Shown here piece by piece: positions 8,288 through 16,215 of a stretch of DNA of 64,000 bases (its first letter is position 1; each line of letters starts with the position of its first letter). The DNA comes from JADJVL01 sp039812765 (lineage in GTDB: Bacteria; Acidobacteriota; Holophagae; Holophagales; Holophagaceae). Location of the stretch: the NCBI GenBank assembly GCA_039812765.1, contig JBDIBF010000003.1, forward strand, positions 26,402-90,401. The letters run 5' to 3'. A model generated the notes under the pieces. That model had not been told where the DNA came from. It did no database searches and saw only the letters and a list, made by a program, of their open reading frames with translations. The translations under genes and the position numbers were made by a program.

Positions 8288-8755
8288 ATGGCCCGACGCG
8301 CCGTCCCCCTCGACCAGATCCCCGCCCTCGCCCAGGCCTGGTGCGCCAAGCTCGGGCTCCAGGTGGAGACCCGCTTCGAAGCCTCCGGCGACGAGGAGCT
8401 CTTCCCCCACCGCATGGTCGTGGACGGTCCGGACGCCTCCTGGCTGGCCGCGAACAAGGGCCAGGCCCTGGACGCCCTCCAGTACCTCCTCCACGAGGCC
8501 CAGGGGGAGCGGGACGAGAACCGGGTGGTCTACCTGGACGCCAGCGGCGCCCGGCTGTTCCGCCTGAAGGAGCTGAAGGCCATGGCGGGTTTGGCCGCCC
8601 AGACCGCCCGGGAGCGGGGCAGCTACACCTTCGGCCCCATGAGCCCCCGGGAGCGGCGCTGGATCCACCTCCTCATCGCCCGGGAGGCGGGCCTGGCATC
8701 GGAAAGCGAGGGCACCGGCCACTTCAAGGCGGTGAAGGTCAGCCGACAGGCCTGA
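8288..8755 (+). CDS. jag: R3H/KH-type RNA-binding protein Jag (KhpB-like)
   Basis: A 155-aa protein directly after yidC, the usual place of jag (spoIIIJ-associated). The C-terminal part has the R3H signature region FGPMSPRERRWIHLLIARE followed by a TESEG-like stretch (ASESEGTGHFKAVKV). The central region (GPDASWLAANKGQALDALQYLL) resembles the KH/Jag domain, in which the GxxG loop is altered. The N-terminal Jag_N domain of Firmicutes is absent. Likely a single-stranded nucleic-acid-binding protein; its specific role is not inferable from sequence. Confidence 0.85.
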   Translation: MARRAVPLDQIPALAQAWCAKLGLQVETRFEASGDEELFPHRMVVDGPDASWLAANKGQALDALQYLLHEAQGERDENRVVYLDASGARLFRLKELKAMAGLAAQTARERGSYTFGPMSPRERRWIHLLIAREAGLASESEGTGHFKAVKVSRQA

Positions 8756-8765
8756 GGTCGCCGCC

Positions 8766-10067
8766 GTGGCCCGCGACCCCATCTGTGCGCCGGCCACGCC
8801 CCTGCTCCCCTCCGCGATCGCGGTGGTGCGGGTCTCCGGCGAGGGCCTCCGCGAGGTCCTGACCCCCCTGCTCGCCGCGCCCCCGCCCCGCCGGGCCACC
8901 CTCCGCCGGCTCGACTGGGAGGGCTATCGTGAACGCGCCCTGGTGCTGTTCTTCCCGGCCCCGGACAGCTACACCGGGGAGGATGTCGTGGAGTTCCACC
9001 TCCACGGCAACCCCCTGCTGGTGCGGCGCTTCCTGGAACACCTGGGCACCTTGGGCGTCCGGCTCGCCGAGCCCGGGGAATTCACCCGACGGGCCCTGCT
9101 GCACGGGAAGCAGGGCCTCCTCGAGGCGGAGGCCCTGAGGGACCTGGTCGCGGCCAGCACGGACACCCAGCTCCGACAAGCTCAGGCTCGCGCCGGCGCC
9201 CAGCCCCTCTGGCTCCTGCAGGCGCGGAACCGTCTGGCCCCGTGGCTTGCCCGAGCGGAGGCGGCCGTGGACTACGGCGAAGAGGAGGGCATCGCGCTCG
9301 ATCTTGTTGAAATGACAAGAGATCTTCGGACCCTTTCGGAGATGTTCCACATGGAACACCGCCGCGCCTCCGCGGCCCGTTGGCTGCGTGACGGCATCCG
9401 CATCGCCCTGGCCGGGCGTCCGAATGCCGGGAAAAGCACCCTTTTCAACGCCCTGGCGGGCGAGGACCGGGCCATCGTGGCGGATCAGCCCGGCACCACT
9501 CGGGACGTCCTGGAGGTCCAGGTCGAATGGGCGGGGCTGCCCCTCCGCCTCTTCGACACGGCGGGCCTCCGAGAGACCGGGGATGCCGTGGAGCGGTTGG
9601 GCGTCGCCCGGGTGCAGAGCGTCCTGGCCCAGGCGGACCTCATCCTCCACCTCCTCCCGGCCATGGACGAGGCTCCCGACCCCGCCCTGTCGGCCCGACT
9701 GGCCCCCTTCCGGGGCAAGGTGCTGGAGGTGCGCACCTTCGCCGACCGGACATCCGGGTCGGGTCTACGCGTCTCTGCGCCCGCGGGGGACCTGGAAGCC
9801 CTGGCCAGGGCGCTCCAATCCCGTTTCCTCGGGGACCTCGCCCCCGACGCCTGTCTCGGAGCCCTGGCCACCGGGCGCCAACGCGCCCTCCTCGAGGCCT
9901 TGGCGGCACAGGCGGACGCGCTGCTCCTCCTTGAGCCCGGCGGCCCCCCGGAGATCTCCGCCAGCCTGCTCCAGGGACTGTGGGGGCTGCTGTTGCGGCT
10001 CACCGGGGAGGATCGGGCAGAGTCCACCCTGGATGAAGTCTTCGGGGGCTTCTGCCTGGGCAAGTAG
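8766..10067 (+). CDS. mnmE: tRNA modification GTPase MnmE
   Basis: Works with MnmG to install 5-carboxymethylaminomethyl groups on wobble U34 of tRNAs; 433 aa, near the usual 450. The N-terminal formyl-folate-binding domain shows SYTGEDVVEFHLHGN and GEFTRRALLHGK. The G domain has G1 GRPNAGKS (217-224), the TTRD K-loop/switch I region and DTAGL. The C-terminus ends in the FCxGK motif as FCLGK. The G4 motif, normally NKxD, reads TFAD at about 324-327, retaining only the Asp. The start is a GTG at 8766 with GAGGT upstream. Residues 193-198 (MFHMEH) are encoded by a parS-like sequence. Confidence 0.95.
   Translation: MARDPICAPATPLLPSAIAVVRVSGEGLREVLTPLLAAPPPRRATLRRLDWEGYRERALVLFFPAPDSYTGEDVVEFHLHGNPLLVRRFLEHLGTLGVRLAEPGEFTRRALLHGKQGLLEAEALRDLVAASTDTQLRQAQARAGAQPLWLLQARNRLAPWLARAEAAVDYGEEEGIALDLVEMTRDLRTLSEMFHMEHRRASAARWLRDGIRIALAGRPNAGKSTLFNALAGEDRAIVADQPGTTRDVLEVQVEWAGLPLRLFDTAGLRETGDAVERLGVARVQSVLAQADLILHLLPAMDEAPDPALSARLAPFRGKVLEVRTFADRTSGSGLRVSAPAGDLEALARALQSRFLGDLAPDACLGALATGRQRALLEALAAQADALLLLEPGGPPEISASLLQGLWGLLLRLTGEDRAESTLDEVFGGFCLGK
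9343..9358. promoter_or_regulatory. parS-like site inside mnmE
   Basis: TGTTCCACATGGAACA matches the parS palindrome TGTTCCACGTGGAACA at 15 of 16 positions; the single change (G to A at the centre) breaks symmetry. It lies in frame in mnmE, encoding MFHMEH. About 3.4 kb from the dnaA start, it fits the origin-proximal position expected of parS. Confidence 0.55.
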
Positions 10068-10094
10068 ACTGGAGCTTTCCTGGAGCAGCAGCGC

Positions 10095-11552
10095 GTGAAG
10101 CCCGGCTACGAGGCGGTCATCGGACTGGAGGTGCACGTCCAGTTGATGACCCACACCAAGATGTTCTGCGGTTGTCCGAACCGCTACGGGACCCCGCCCA
10201 ACAGCCTGACCTGCCCGGTCTGCCTCGGCCTCCCGGGCGCCCTGCCCGTCCTCAACGGGGAGGCGATCCGCATGGGGTTGGCCCTGGGCCTCGCCCTGTC
10301 GGCCCGGATCCCGGCCCGGAGCCCCTTCTACCGCAAGCAGTACTTCTACCCCGACCTCCCGAAGGGCTACCAGATCACCCAGGGACCCGTGGCCCTGGCC
10401 GAGGAGGGCGCACTGGACGTCCCCGGGGATCCTTCGGTACGAGGACGCGAGGGCCCGGTCAGGCTGCGCATCGAGAGGGTGCACCTCGAGGAGGATGCCG
10501 GGAAGAGCCATCACGACCGCTCTGGCAGCCACACGCTGGTGGACCTGAACAGGGCGGGTGTCCCGCTGCTGGAGATCGTGGGGGCTCCGGAGCTGCGCTC
10601 GCCCCGGGAGGCGTCGGAAGCCCTGAAGGCCCTGCACCGCCTGGTGACCTTTCTGGGGATCTGCGACGGGAACCTGGAGGAGGGCTCTCTGCGCTGCGAT
10701 GCGAACGTGTCCGTGCGCCGGGCGGGCGACCCCCGGCTGGGCTCGCGGGTGGAAATCAAGAACCTGAACTCCTTCCGCTTCCTGCGGCAGGCCCTTGAGC
10801 ACGAGATCGGCCGGCACGTCGAGATCCTCGAGGCCGGTGGCGAGCCCGAGCTGGAAACCCGGGGCTGGAGCCCGGAGGAGGGCGCCACCCGACCCCGGCG
10901 GTCGAAGGAGGCCGCCATGGACTACCGCTTCTTCCCGGAACCGGACCTGCCGGACCTGGAGATCACCGTCGCCGAGACGGACCGGGTCCGGGACGCGATG
11001 CCCGAACTGCCCTGGGACCGCGAGCGCCGCCTCCAGGAGGCGCATGGGCTGACGCCCCAGGAGACCGCGACGCTGCTCCAGTCCCCTGCCTTCGCGGACG
11101 CCTACGAGGCCGCCGCCCTGGCTTCGGGCCACCCCAGGGCCACCGCGAACTGGATGCTCGGCGAGGTGAGCCGCGCCCTCAATGCCCGGGGCTGTGCGTT
11201 CGAGACGCTGGGGCTCGACCCCAGGCACCTGGGCGCCCTCGTCCGGCTCGTGGAGTCGGGGAGGCTGCCCCTGAAGCTCGCCCGGGACGAGGTCTTCCCC
11301 GCCCTTCTGGCGGGGGAGGGTGATCCGGAAACCCTGGTCGCGACCCGGGGGCTGGTCCAGATCTCCGACCGGGGTGCGGTGGAGGCCCTCGTGCGGGAAG
11401 TCCTCTCCGCGAACCCGGGGCCGGCGGCCCAATGGCGCGGCGGGAACCCCAAGCTCCGCGGCTTCCTGGTCGGGCTGGTCATGAAAGCCGGCCGGGGCCG
11501 GCTCGATCCGAACGTGGTCAACGAGGTGATGGATGACGTCTCCGCTGAATGA
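10095..11552 (+). CDS. gatB: aspartyl/glutamyl-tRNA amidotransferase subunit B
   Basis: Kinase/tRNA-binding subunit of GatCAB, which converts Glu-tRNA(Gln) and Asp-tRNA(Asn) to the amidated forms; 485 aa. Hallmarks are YEAVIGLEVHVQL, the zinc cysteines in CGCPNRYG and CPVCLGLPG, KQYFYPDLPKGYQI and MDYRFFPEPDLP, with a C-terminal YqeY-like domain ending in NPKLRGFLVG and VNEVMDDV. It uses GTG at 10095 with GGAG upstream. gatA and gatC are not in the window. The 3' end overlaps the next gene by 20 bp. Confidence 0.96.
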   Translation: MKPGYEAVIGLEVHVQLMTHTKMFCGCPNRYGTPPNSLTCPVCLGLPGALPVLNGEAIRMGLALGLALSARIPARSPFYRKQYFYPDLPKGYQITQGPVALAEEGALDVPGDPSVRGREGPVRLRIERVHLEEDAGKSHHDRSGSHTLVDLNRAGVPLLEIVGAPELRSPREASEALKALHRLVTFLGICDGNLEEGSLRCDANVSVRRAGDPRLGSRVEIKNLNSFRFLRQALEHEIGRHVEILEAGGEPELETRGWSPEEGATRPRRSKEAAMDYRFFPEPDLPDLEITVAETDRVRDAMPELPWDRERRLQEAHGLTPQETATLLQSPAFADAYEAAALASGHPRATANWMLGEVSRALNARGCAFETLGLDPRHLGALVRLVESGRLPLKLARDEVFPALLAGEGDPETLVATRGLVQISDRGAVEALVREVLSANPGPAAQWRGGNPKLRGFLVGLVMKAGRGRLDPNVVNEVMDDVSAE

Positions 11553-11841
11553 ATCCGGTGGAACCCCGGAGCCGGAACAGGACCCCGCGACCGGGCCCCT
11601 GGAAGGGCCGCCGGTCCAGGACACCTTCAGGAGGGTCTACTTCGGCCAGCTCAGCGACCCCCTCATCCCGGAACCGCGCGTCCCCGTGGAGACTCCGGAA
11701 GACGAACTCACGCGGGCCGCCTTCGCCGACCCCGACGCCCTCAAAGGAGAGGTCGTGGATGGCGGGCCTACGCCCTGGCGCTGGGTCTTCCTGCTGCTGC
11801 TCGCGGTGGCGGCACTCGCCATCATTTTCTGGAAGCGTTGA
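11533..11841 (+). CDS. hypothetical tail-anchored membrane protein
   Basis: A 102-aa protein of unknown function. It starts with an ATG inside the last codons of gatB, in another frame. Residues 1-80 are acidic and Pro/Glu-rich, predicted disordered and cytoplasmic; one hydrophobic segment (WVFLLLLAVAALAIIFW, about 84-100) with a final KR gives a C-terminal membrane anchor. The overlap with gatB suggests translational coupling. I recognise no family. Confidence 0.6.
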   Translation: MTSPLNESGGTPEPEQDPATGPLEGPPVQDTFRRVYFGQLSDPLIPEPRVPVETPEDELTRAAFADPDALKGEVVDGGPTPWRWVFLLLLAVAALAIIFWKR

Positions 11842-11902
11842 CACCCCGTCGCCCGGACCCCCGGCTGGTCAGCCCTGGGCTATCCTGGCCCCGGAGCCAG
11901 CC

Positions 11903-13099
11903 ATGAGCGGACGAGCCTGGGGACCCACGACCACCGCCATCCACGGGGGCAAGCAGCACAATCCCACCCGTGCGGTGACGACGCCGATCTTCCAGACCGC
12001 CGTGTTCGAGCTGCAGGCCAACGCCGAGGGCGCCGAATTTGCGGCCGCGGTGGAGCCGCCCCACTTCTACACGCGCTGGGGCAACCCCAACTTCTCAGAA
12101 GCAGAAACGGTGCTGGCCGCGCTGGAGGGCGCCGAGCGCGCGCTGGTCACGAGTTCCGGGATGTCGGCCTTCGCCCTCGTGCTGGAGGCCCTGCTCCCCC
12201 CTGGGGGCCATGTCGTCGCTCCCGCCGCGATCTATCTCGGCACCGAACAGCTGCTCAGGCGCTGGGAGGCCGGCCGAGGCGCGCGGGTCACCTGGATCCA
12301 GGACGCCATGGACCCCACGGAATGGGAACGCGCCCTGCGCCCGGAGACGGCCCTGATCTGGCTGGAAACCCCATCCAACCCCACCCTCGCGATCACGGAC
12401 TTGCAGGCCATCGCGGCCCTGGGCCGAAGCCGGGGTGTCCGCACCGTGGCGGACAACACCTTCGCCACCCCCATCTTCACGCGGCCCCTCGATCTGGGCA
12501 TCGACCTGAGCGTCTCCAGCGCGACGAAGTATCTTGGCGGCCACTCCGACCTGACGGCGGGGGTGATCGCGGGCGGGGAGGCCGATGTGGTGGCCTGCTG
12601 GCAGGCCGCCAAGGTCACGGGACCCACCCTGGATCCCATGGCCGCGTGGCTTCTGCATCGGGGCTTGAAGACCCTGGCCCTGAGGGTCCGGAGAGCCGCG
12701 GACAACGCCCAGAGCCTCGCAAGCTGGCTGACCTGGCAGTCCCAGGTCGTCCGGGTGGACTATCCCGGCCTGGCTTCGCATCCCGGCCACCGTGTGGCGG
12801 CCCGGCAGATGCGGGAAGGGTTCGGGGCCATGCTGAGCTTCGAGCTGGCCGGCGGGCTCGAGGCGGGCCGCCGGTTCTGCGAGGCCCTCGAGGTGGTCAC
12901 CCGGGGCGTCTCCCTCGGCGGCGTGGAGAGCCTGATCCAGCACCCCGCCTCCATGAGCCATCTCCGCACGGACCCGGAGACCAAGCGCAGGCTGGGGATC
13001 ACGGATGGCCTCCTTCGACTGTCCGTCGGCATCGAGGACGAGCCGGACCTCCTGGCAGACCTGGAGCGGGGCTTCGAGGCCGCGTCCTGGAGGGCCTGA
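11903..13099 (+). CDS. transsulfuration-family PLP enzyme (MetB/MetC/MetY fold)
   Basis: A 398-aa Cys/Met metabolism PLP-dependent enzyme. Hallmarks are the start region TTAIHGGKQHNPTRAVTTPI, YTRWGNPNFSEAETVLAALE, the phosphate-binding SSGMSAF, the aspartate in VADNTFATPIF and the PLP lysine in SSATKYLGGHSD. Such enzymes are cystathionine gamma-synthases, beta-lyases, methionine gamma-lyases or O-acylhomoserine sulfhydrylases; the sequence alone does not fix which. The ATG at 11903 (MSGRAWGPTTTAIHGG) is preceded by GGAG. thiS begins 3 bp downstream, hinting that a protein-bound thiocarboxylate could be the sulfur donor. Confidence 0.85.
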   Translation: MSGRAWGPTTTAIHGGKQHNPTRAVTTPIFQTAVFELQANAEGAEFAAAVEPPHFYTRWGNPNFSEAETVLAALEGAERALVTSSGMSAFALVLEALLPPGGHVVAPAAIYLGTEQLLRRWEAGRGARVTWIQDAMDPTEWERALRPETALIWLETPSNPTLAITDLQAIAALGRSRGVRTVADNTFATPIFTRPLDLGIDLSVSSATKYLGGHSDLTAGVIAGGEADVVACWQAAKVTGPTLDPMAAWLLHRGLKTLALRVRRAADNAQSLASWLTWQSQVVRVDYPGLASHPGHRVAARQMREGFGAMLSFELAGGLEAGRRFCEALEVVTRGVSLGGVESLIQHPASMSHLRTDPETKRRLGITDGLLRLSVGIEDEPDLLADLERGFEAASWRA

Positions 13100-13102
13100 G
13101 CC

Positions 13103-13303
13103 GTGCGGCTCTGGATCAACGGCGCCGAGCGGGAGACGCCCTCCCTGGAGACCGTCGCGGACCTGGCCCGGTGGCTGGACTTGCCGGCCTACGGAAGCGC
13201 AGTGGAACGGAACGGCGTCGTGGTTCCCCGTCGGGATCAGGCGGCCACCCGCTTGCACGAGGGGGACCGCCTGGAGGTCGTCCGGCTGGTCGGAGGGGGC
13301 TGA
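13103..13303 (+). CDS. thiS: sulfur carrier protein ThiS
   Basis: A 66-aa ubiquitin-like sulfur carrier ending in VRLVGGG, the C-terminal Gly-Gly that is adenylated and thiocarboxylated. The N-terminal MRLWINGAERE, the VADLARWLDL helix and the RNGVVVPRRD strand match ThiS. It uses GTG, 3 bp after the PLP enzyme. No thiG, thiF or thiE accompany it, so it may serve thiamine synthesis in trans or deliver sulfur to its neighbour. Its stop is one base from the stop of the convergent downstream gene. Confidence 0.85.
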   Translation: MRLWINGAERETPSLETVADLARWLDLPAYGSAVERNGVVVPRRDQAATRLHEGDRLEVVRLVGGG

Positions 13304-13304
13304 G

Positions 13305-15032
13305 CTACTGCACGCTCAGGCTGTAGCCCGCGGCGGCGGCGGCGGTGGTGTTGCCGGCCCGGACCCGGACCGCATAGACCCCCGCCGGCAGGCCGGTGAG
13401 GGTGAAGGTGCGGGAGGAGGGGGTCCCGCTGGTGCTGCCTCCCCAGACACCGCCGGGGCCCAGGAGTTCCACCCAGAGGTCCTGCCCGGAGGTCGGCGTC
13501 ACGGTGATGGTCCGGTTGCCGCTGGTGGGCTGGGAGAATCGCCAGGCCTGGGACTGGTTCCGGTCGTAGTAGCGGTTCTGGCTGGCGGCGTAGGTCTGCA
13601 CGGTTCCCGTGACGGTGAAGGGGGCGCTGGGCTGGGTCTGCCAGAGGGCGGTCCCTGCGAAGTAGCCAGCCGTGGGCTCGGGGATGCCCTCCTTCGCCAA
13701 TTCCATGACGACATTGGACCAAGCACTGGTATTTCTTGATTTAACGCCAAGAAGATAGCTCGGGAAACAGCCCAGGGTGGCACCGTTGTATTCCCCCGTG
13801 CCGTCCGTCAGCGAGGCGGAGGAACGGATGGCGGACCAGAGGCTGGAGAGGCCCGAGGACCCGCCTCCGAGGGTGTTCTTCCAGATTCCCCAGAGGCTGA
13901 TGGCCACCGACCCGCGGTTGAACTCGGAGCGCTCCCCGCTGGCGATCTGGTCGTGCCGGGAGAGGTCGAAGGTGTCCACCTGGAATGCGCTGTTGCCGTC
14001 CCGATAGCTGTCGAGCAGGAGGGGGGAGTTCTGGACCGCGGCGGCGAGGAAGTCCGCGAAGCCGGTCTGGAAGGCCAGGGTGCTCTCGCTCTGGCGGTAA
14101 CGTGAGGCGAAGACGTCGTCGTTGTCCCGCCGCAGGAGGCTGAGGAAGCTGCTGCCGTCCTCCTTCAGGGAGTAGTCCGCGAAGAGCAGGTGGGAGAACG
14201 TTTCCAGCAGGGCCCCGTCGTCCCACTCATCGGTCTCGGTGAAGGCCCCGCCATTCTCCAGGCCGTAGACCGAGGAGGTGAAGATGGCGCGGTTGGTGGA
14301 GGAGAGCCGGGCGATGCTGCCGTTGGAGTAGAAGAGGGCCCGAGGGTAGAAGCGGTCCTGGTCCGCGGGATTCGAACTGGTGCTCCAGTAGCAGTGGAGG
14401 TTGGGAAGTCGCAGGGAGGGCTCGAGCTCCCTGACCTTCAGGCCCAGGGCCACCATCTGGTCCGAGATGTTGAAGGCGCCGGCGATCCGGTTGGAGACGT
14501 TGGCGGTCACGGTGAGCGTGCCGGAGGCGTTCACAGTGATCGGATCGCTCGAGACGGCCCAGTCCTGGGATCCCGAGAAGTAGCTGACCTGCTGGTCGCC
14601 GCCCAGCCCGGAAGGTGGAGCCGGGAGGTTGATCACGCTGCCCCGCTGGAAGAAGCCGGAACCTGAAGCGACCGGGACCTGGAAGGACGCCACGGCCCTG
14701 GCGTAGAGTCGGGTCCCGTTGGTGACGTCCGCGACCACCCGGCCCTGCTCGTCGGCGAAAGCGCTGGCCAGGAGGCTGTCGTTCGAGGCCTGCCGGATCT
14801 CGATGAGCTGGTAGCGCGCGGGTTTGACCGTGGTCCCCGAGAGGAGACCCGAAGGTGTCAGGGTCCGCTTCTCGAACTGGGCCTGGAACGTGACCCGGCT
14901 GGTTCCGGATGCGGGACCACCGCCCCCGTCCACCACGGAGACGCCGCCGCTCCCCCCGACGCACCCCACCAGGAAGGCCGCCGCGGTGGCCACCAGCCAT
15001 CCCCGGAGCTTGACCATCATCGGCATGGACAT
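13305..15032 (-). CDS. secreted lipoprotein resembling an inactive zinc metallopeptidase, with C-terminal beta domain
   Basis: 575 aa. The N-terminus is a lipoprotein signal (hydrophobic 11-23, lipobox LVGC with Cys24) followed by a Gly/Ser-rich linker. The middle (about 190-400) resembles, from memory, secreted proteins with a DEYD-(x)-HEWGH-type zinc motif and a downstream LAFGEGW, but here the block reads DEWDDGALLETFSHLL (269-284) and LAFQTGF (319-325): the first His, the catalytic Glu and the third-ligand Glu are replaced. The last 90 residues look like a bacterial pre-peptidase C-terminal domain (QAWRFSQPTSGNRTITVTP to YAVRVRAG). The start is the ATG at 15032 with AAAGGGA upstream. Function unknown; probably a binding protein or pseudoenzyme on the cell surface. 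Confidence 0.6.
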   Translation of the reverse strand: MSMPMMVKLRGWLVATAAAFLVGCVGGSGGVSVVDGGGGPASGTSRVTFQAQFEKRTLTPSGLLSGTTVKPARYQLIEIRQASNDSLLASAFADEQGRVVADVTNGTRLYARAVASFQVPVASGSGFFQRGSVINLPAPPSGLGGDQQVSYFSGSQDWAVSSDPITVNASGTLTVTANVSNRIAGAFNISDQMVALGLKVRELEPSLRLPNLHCYWSTSSNPADQDRFYPRALFYSNGSIARLSSTNRAIFTSSVYGLENGGAFTETDEWDDGALLETFSHLLFADYSLKEDGSSFLSLLRRDNDDVFASRYRQSESTLAFQTGFADFLAAAVQNSPLLLDSYRDGNSAFQVDTFDLSRHDQIASGERSEFNRGSVAISLWGIWKNTLGGGSSGLSSLWSAIRSSASLTDGTGEYNGATLGCFPSYLLGVKSRNTSAWSNVVMELAKEGIPEPTAGYFAGTALWQTQPSAPFTVTGTVQTYAASQNRYYDRNQSQAWRFSQPTSGNRTITVTPTSGQDLWVELLGPGGVWGGSTSGTPSSRTFTLTGLPAGVYAVRVRAGNTTAAAAAGYSLSVQ

Positions 15033-15051
15033 GGGATCCCTTTCTCTGGTT

Positions 15052-16215
15052 TCAAGGTGTCCCTTTGTCAACAGACGTGCCAAAAGGTTCCCGCCAGACG
15101 GTCCAGGTTCCCGTGGGCCAGGGGGCCTGGACGTGAGCCTTCCAGGATTTGGGCGGGAAAAGGGCCACGGGCGCACCCCCCGCCGGTGCGGCGGAGCGGA
15201 ATTCGTGAAATTCATCCACGAGCCGTTGGCGCATGAAGGCCTGGGCGAGGGTGGGCCCGCCCTCCACCAGCACCCGGTCCGCGCCGCGGCTGGCCAATTC
15301 GTGCAACAGGTGTCGCAGGCTGCATCCAAGCCCGTCCTCGGCCGGGGGCAGCCTGAGGTCCTCGACGCCGGGCAGGGCCTCGGGTTCCCCGAGGACCACC
15401 CGCAAGACCGGCTGCCCTTCCGCGGGGCGCCAGACCTTTCGTGTGGGAGGCAGGGTGGCGGCGCTGTCGAGGACGACGCGCAGGAAGGTCCGGTGGGGGG
15501 GAGGGGACACGATCCAGCGGTCGGTGAGACACGGATCGTCCGCCGCCACGGTGCCGCGTCCCGCCAGGATGGCCCGGCTCGCACGTCGGAGGGCATGCGC
15601 GAGCGCCTGGATGGGCTCCGGGGTCACGGCGGTCCGGAGACCGGCGGGTCCCGCCGCGCCATCCGAGCCCAGGGCGACCTTGAGGGCCACCCAGGGCAGC
15701 CCGGTCCGGATGAACTTGAAGAAGGGCGCATGGAACCGCGCGCAGTCGCTCCAGAGCACGTTCTCGACGACCTGCACGCCGTGGGAGGCGAGGATGGCCA
15801 CGCCCCCCCCGTCGACCCTGGGATTGGGATCCCGGACACCGATGACGACGCGGGCGACCTTGGCCTTGAGCAGAGCATCCGTGCACGGAGGCGTGCGACC
15901 GTGGTAGCAGCAGGGCTCCAAAGTGACATAGGCCGTGGACCCCGCAACGTCCTCGCCCCGGGCCTCAGCCGCTCGAAGGGCCATGATCTCGCCGTGGGGC
16001 GCTCCCGCCTGGGTATGCACCCCGGCTCCGATCACCCGCCCGGCCTTGACCAGCACGCAGCCTACCGGGGGGTTGGGATTGGAGAGGCCGACGCCCTTCA
16101 CGGCCTCTCGGAGGGCCAGCGCCATGAAAGCCCGGTCGCCCTGGAAGGCCTCCGGATCCGGCCAGGGACCTCCGGTGGCGAGGTCCCAGGCCAGGGCGGC
16201 GTCCAGTTCACGCAT
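15052..16215 (-). CDS. ribD: riboflavin biosynthesis bifunctional deaminase/reductase RibD
   Basis: 387 aa, carrying out deamination then reduction of the pyrimidine intermediate in riboflavin synthesis. The deaminase domain has the zinc motif HGEIMALRAAEARG and EPCCYHGRTPPCTDALL; the reductase domain shows the VALKVALGSDGA strand and DRVLVEGGPTLAQAF. The start is taken as the ATG at 16215 (MRELDAALAW), overlapping the ftsY stop by 8 bp. ribE/ribB/ribH are not in the window. The coupling to ftsY is probably incidental co-transcription. Confidence 0.93.
   Translation of the reverse strand: MRELDAALAWDLATGGPWPDPEAFQGDRAFMALALREAVKGVGLSNPNPPVGCVLVKAGRVIGAGVHTQAGAPHGEIMALRAAEARGEDVAGSTAYVTLEPCCYHGRTPPCTDALLKAKVARVVIGVRDPNPRVDGGGVAILASHGVQVVENVLWSDCARFHAPFFKFIRTGLPWVALKVALGSDGAAGPAGLRTAVTPEPIQALAHALRRASRAILAGRGTVAADDPCLTDRWIVSPPPHRTFLRVVLDSAATLPPTRKVWRPAEGQPVLRVVLGEPEALPGVEDLRLPPAEDGLGCSLRHLLHELASRGADRVLVEGGPTLAQAFMRQRLVDEFHEFRSAAPAGGAPVALFPPKSWKAHVQAPWPTGTWTVWREPFGTSVDKGTP

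Noticed and set aside
13283..13303. Extra C-terminal Gly in ThiS (GGG) as a sign of a proteolytically activated carrier
   Set aside because: ThiS of Bacillus also ends in VGGG, so this is a normal end.
14365..14395. GGATTCGAACT resembling the reverse complement of a tRNA T-arm
   Set aside because: It lies in the middle of the lipoprotein gene, encodes its residues, and no acceptor stem, anticodon arm or paired T-stem can be built around it.
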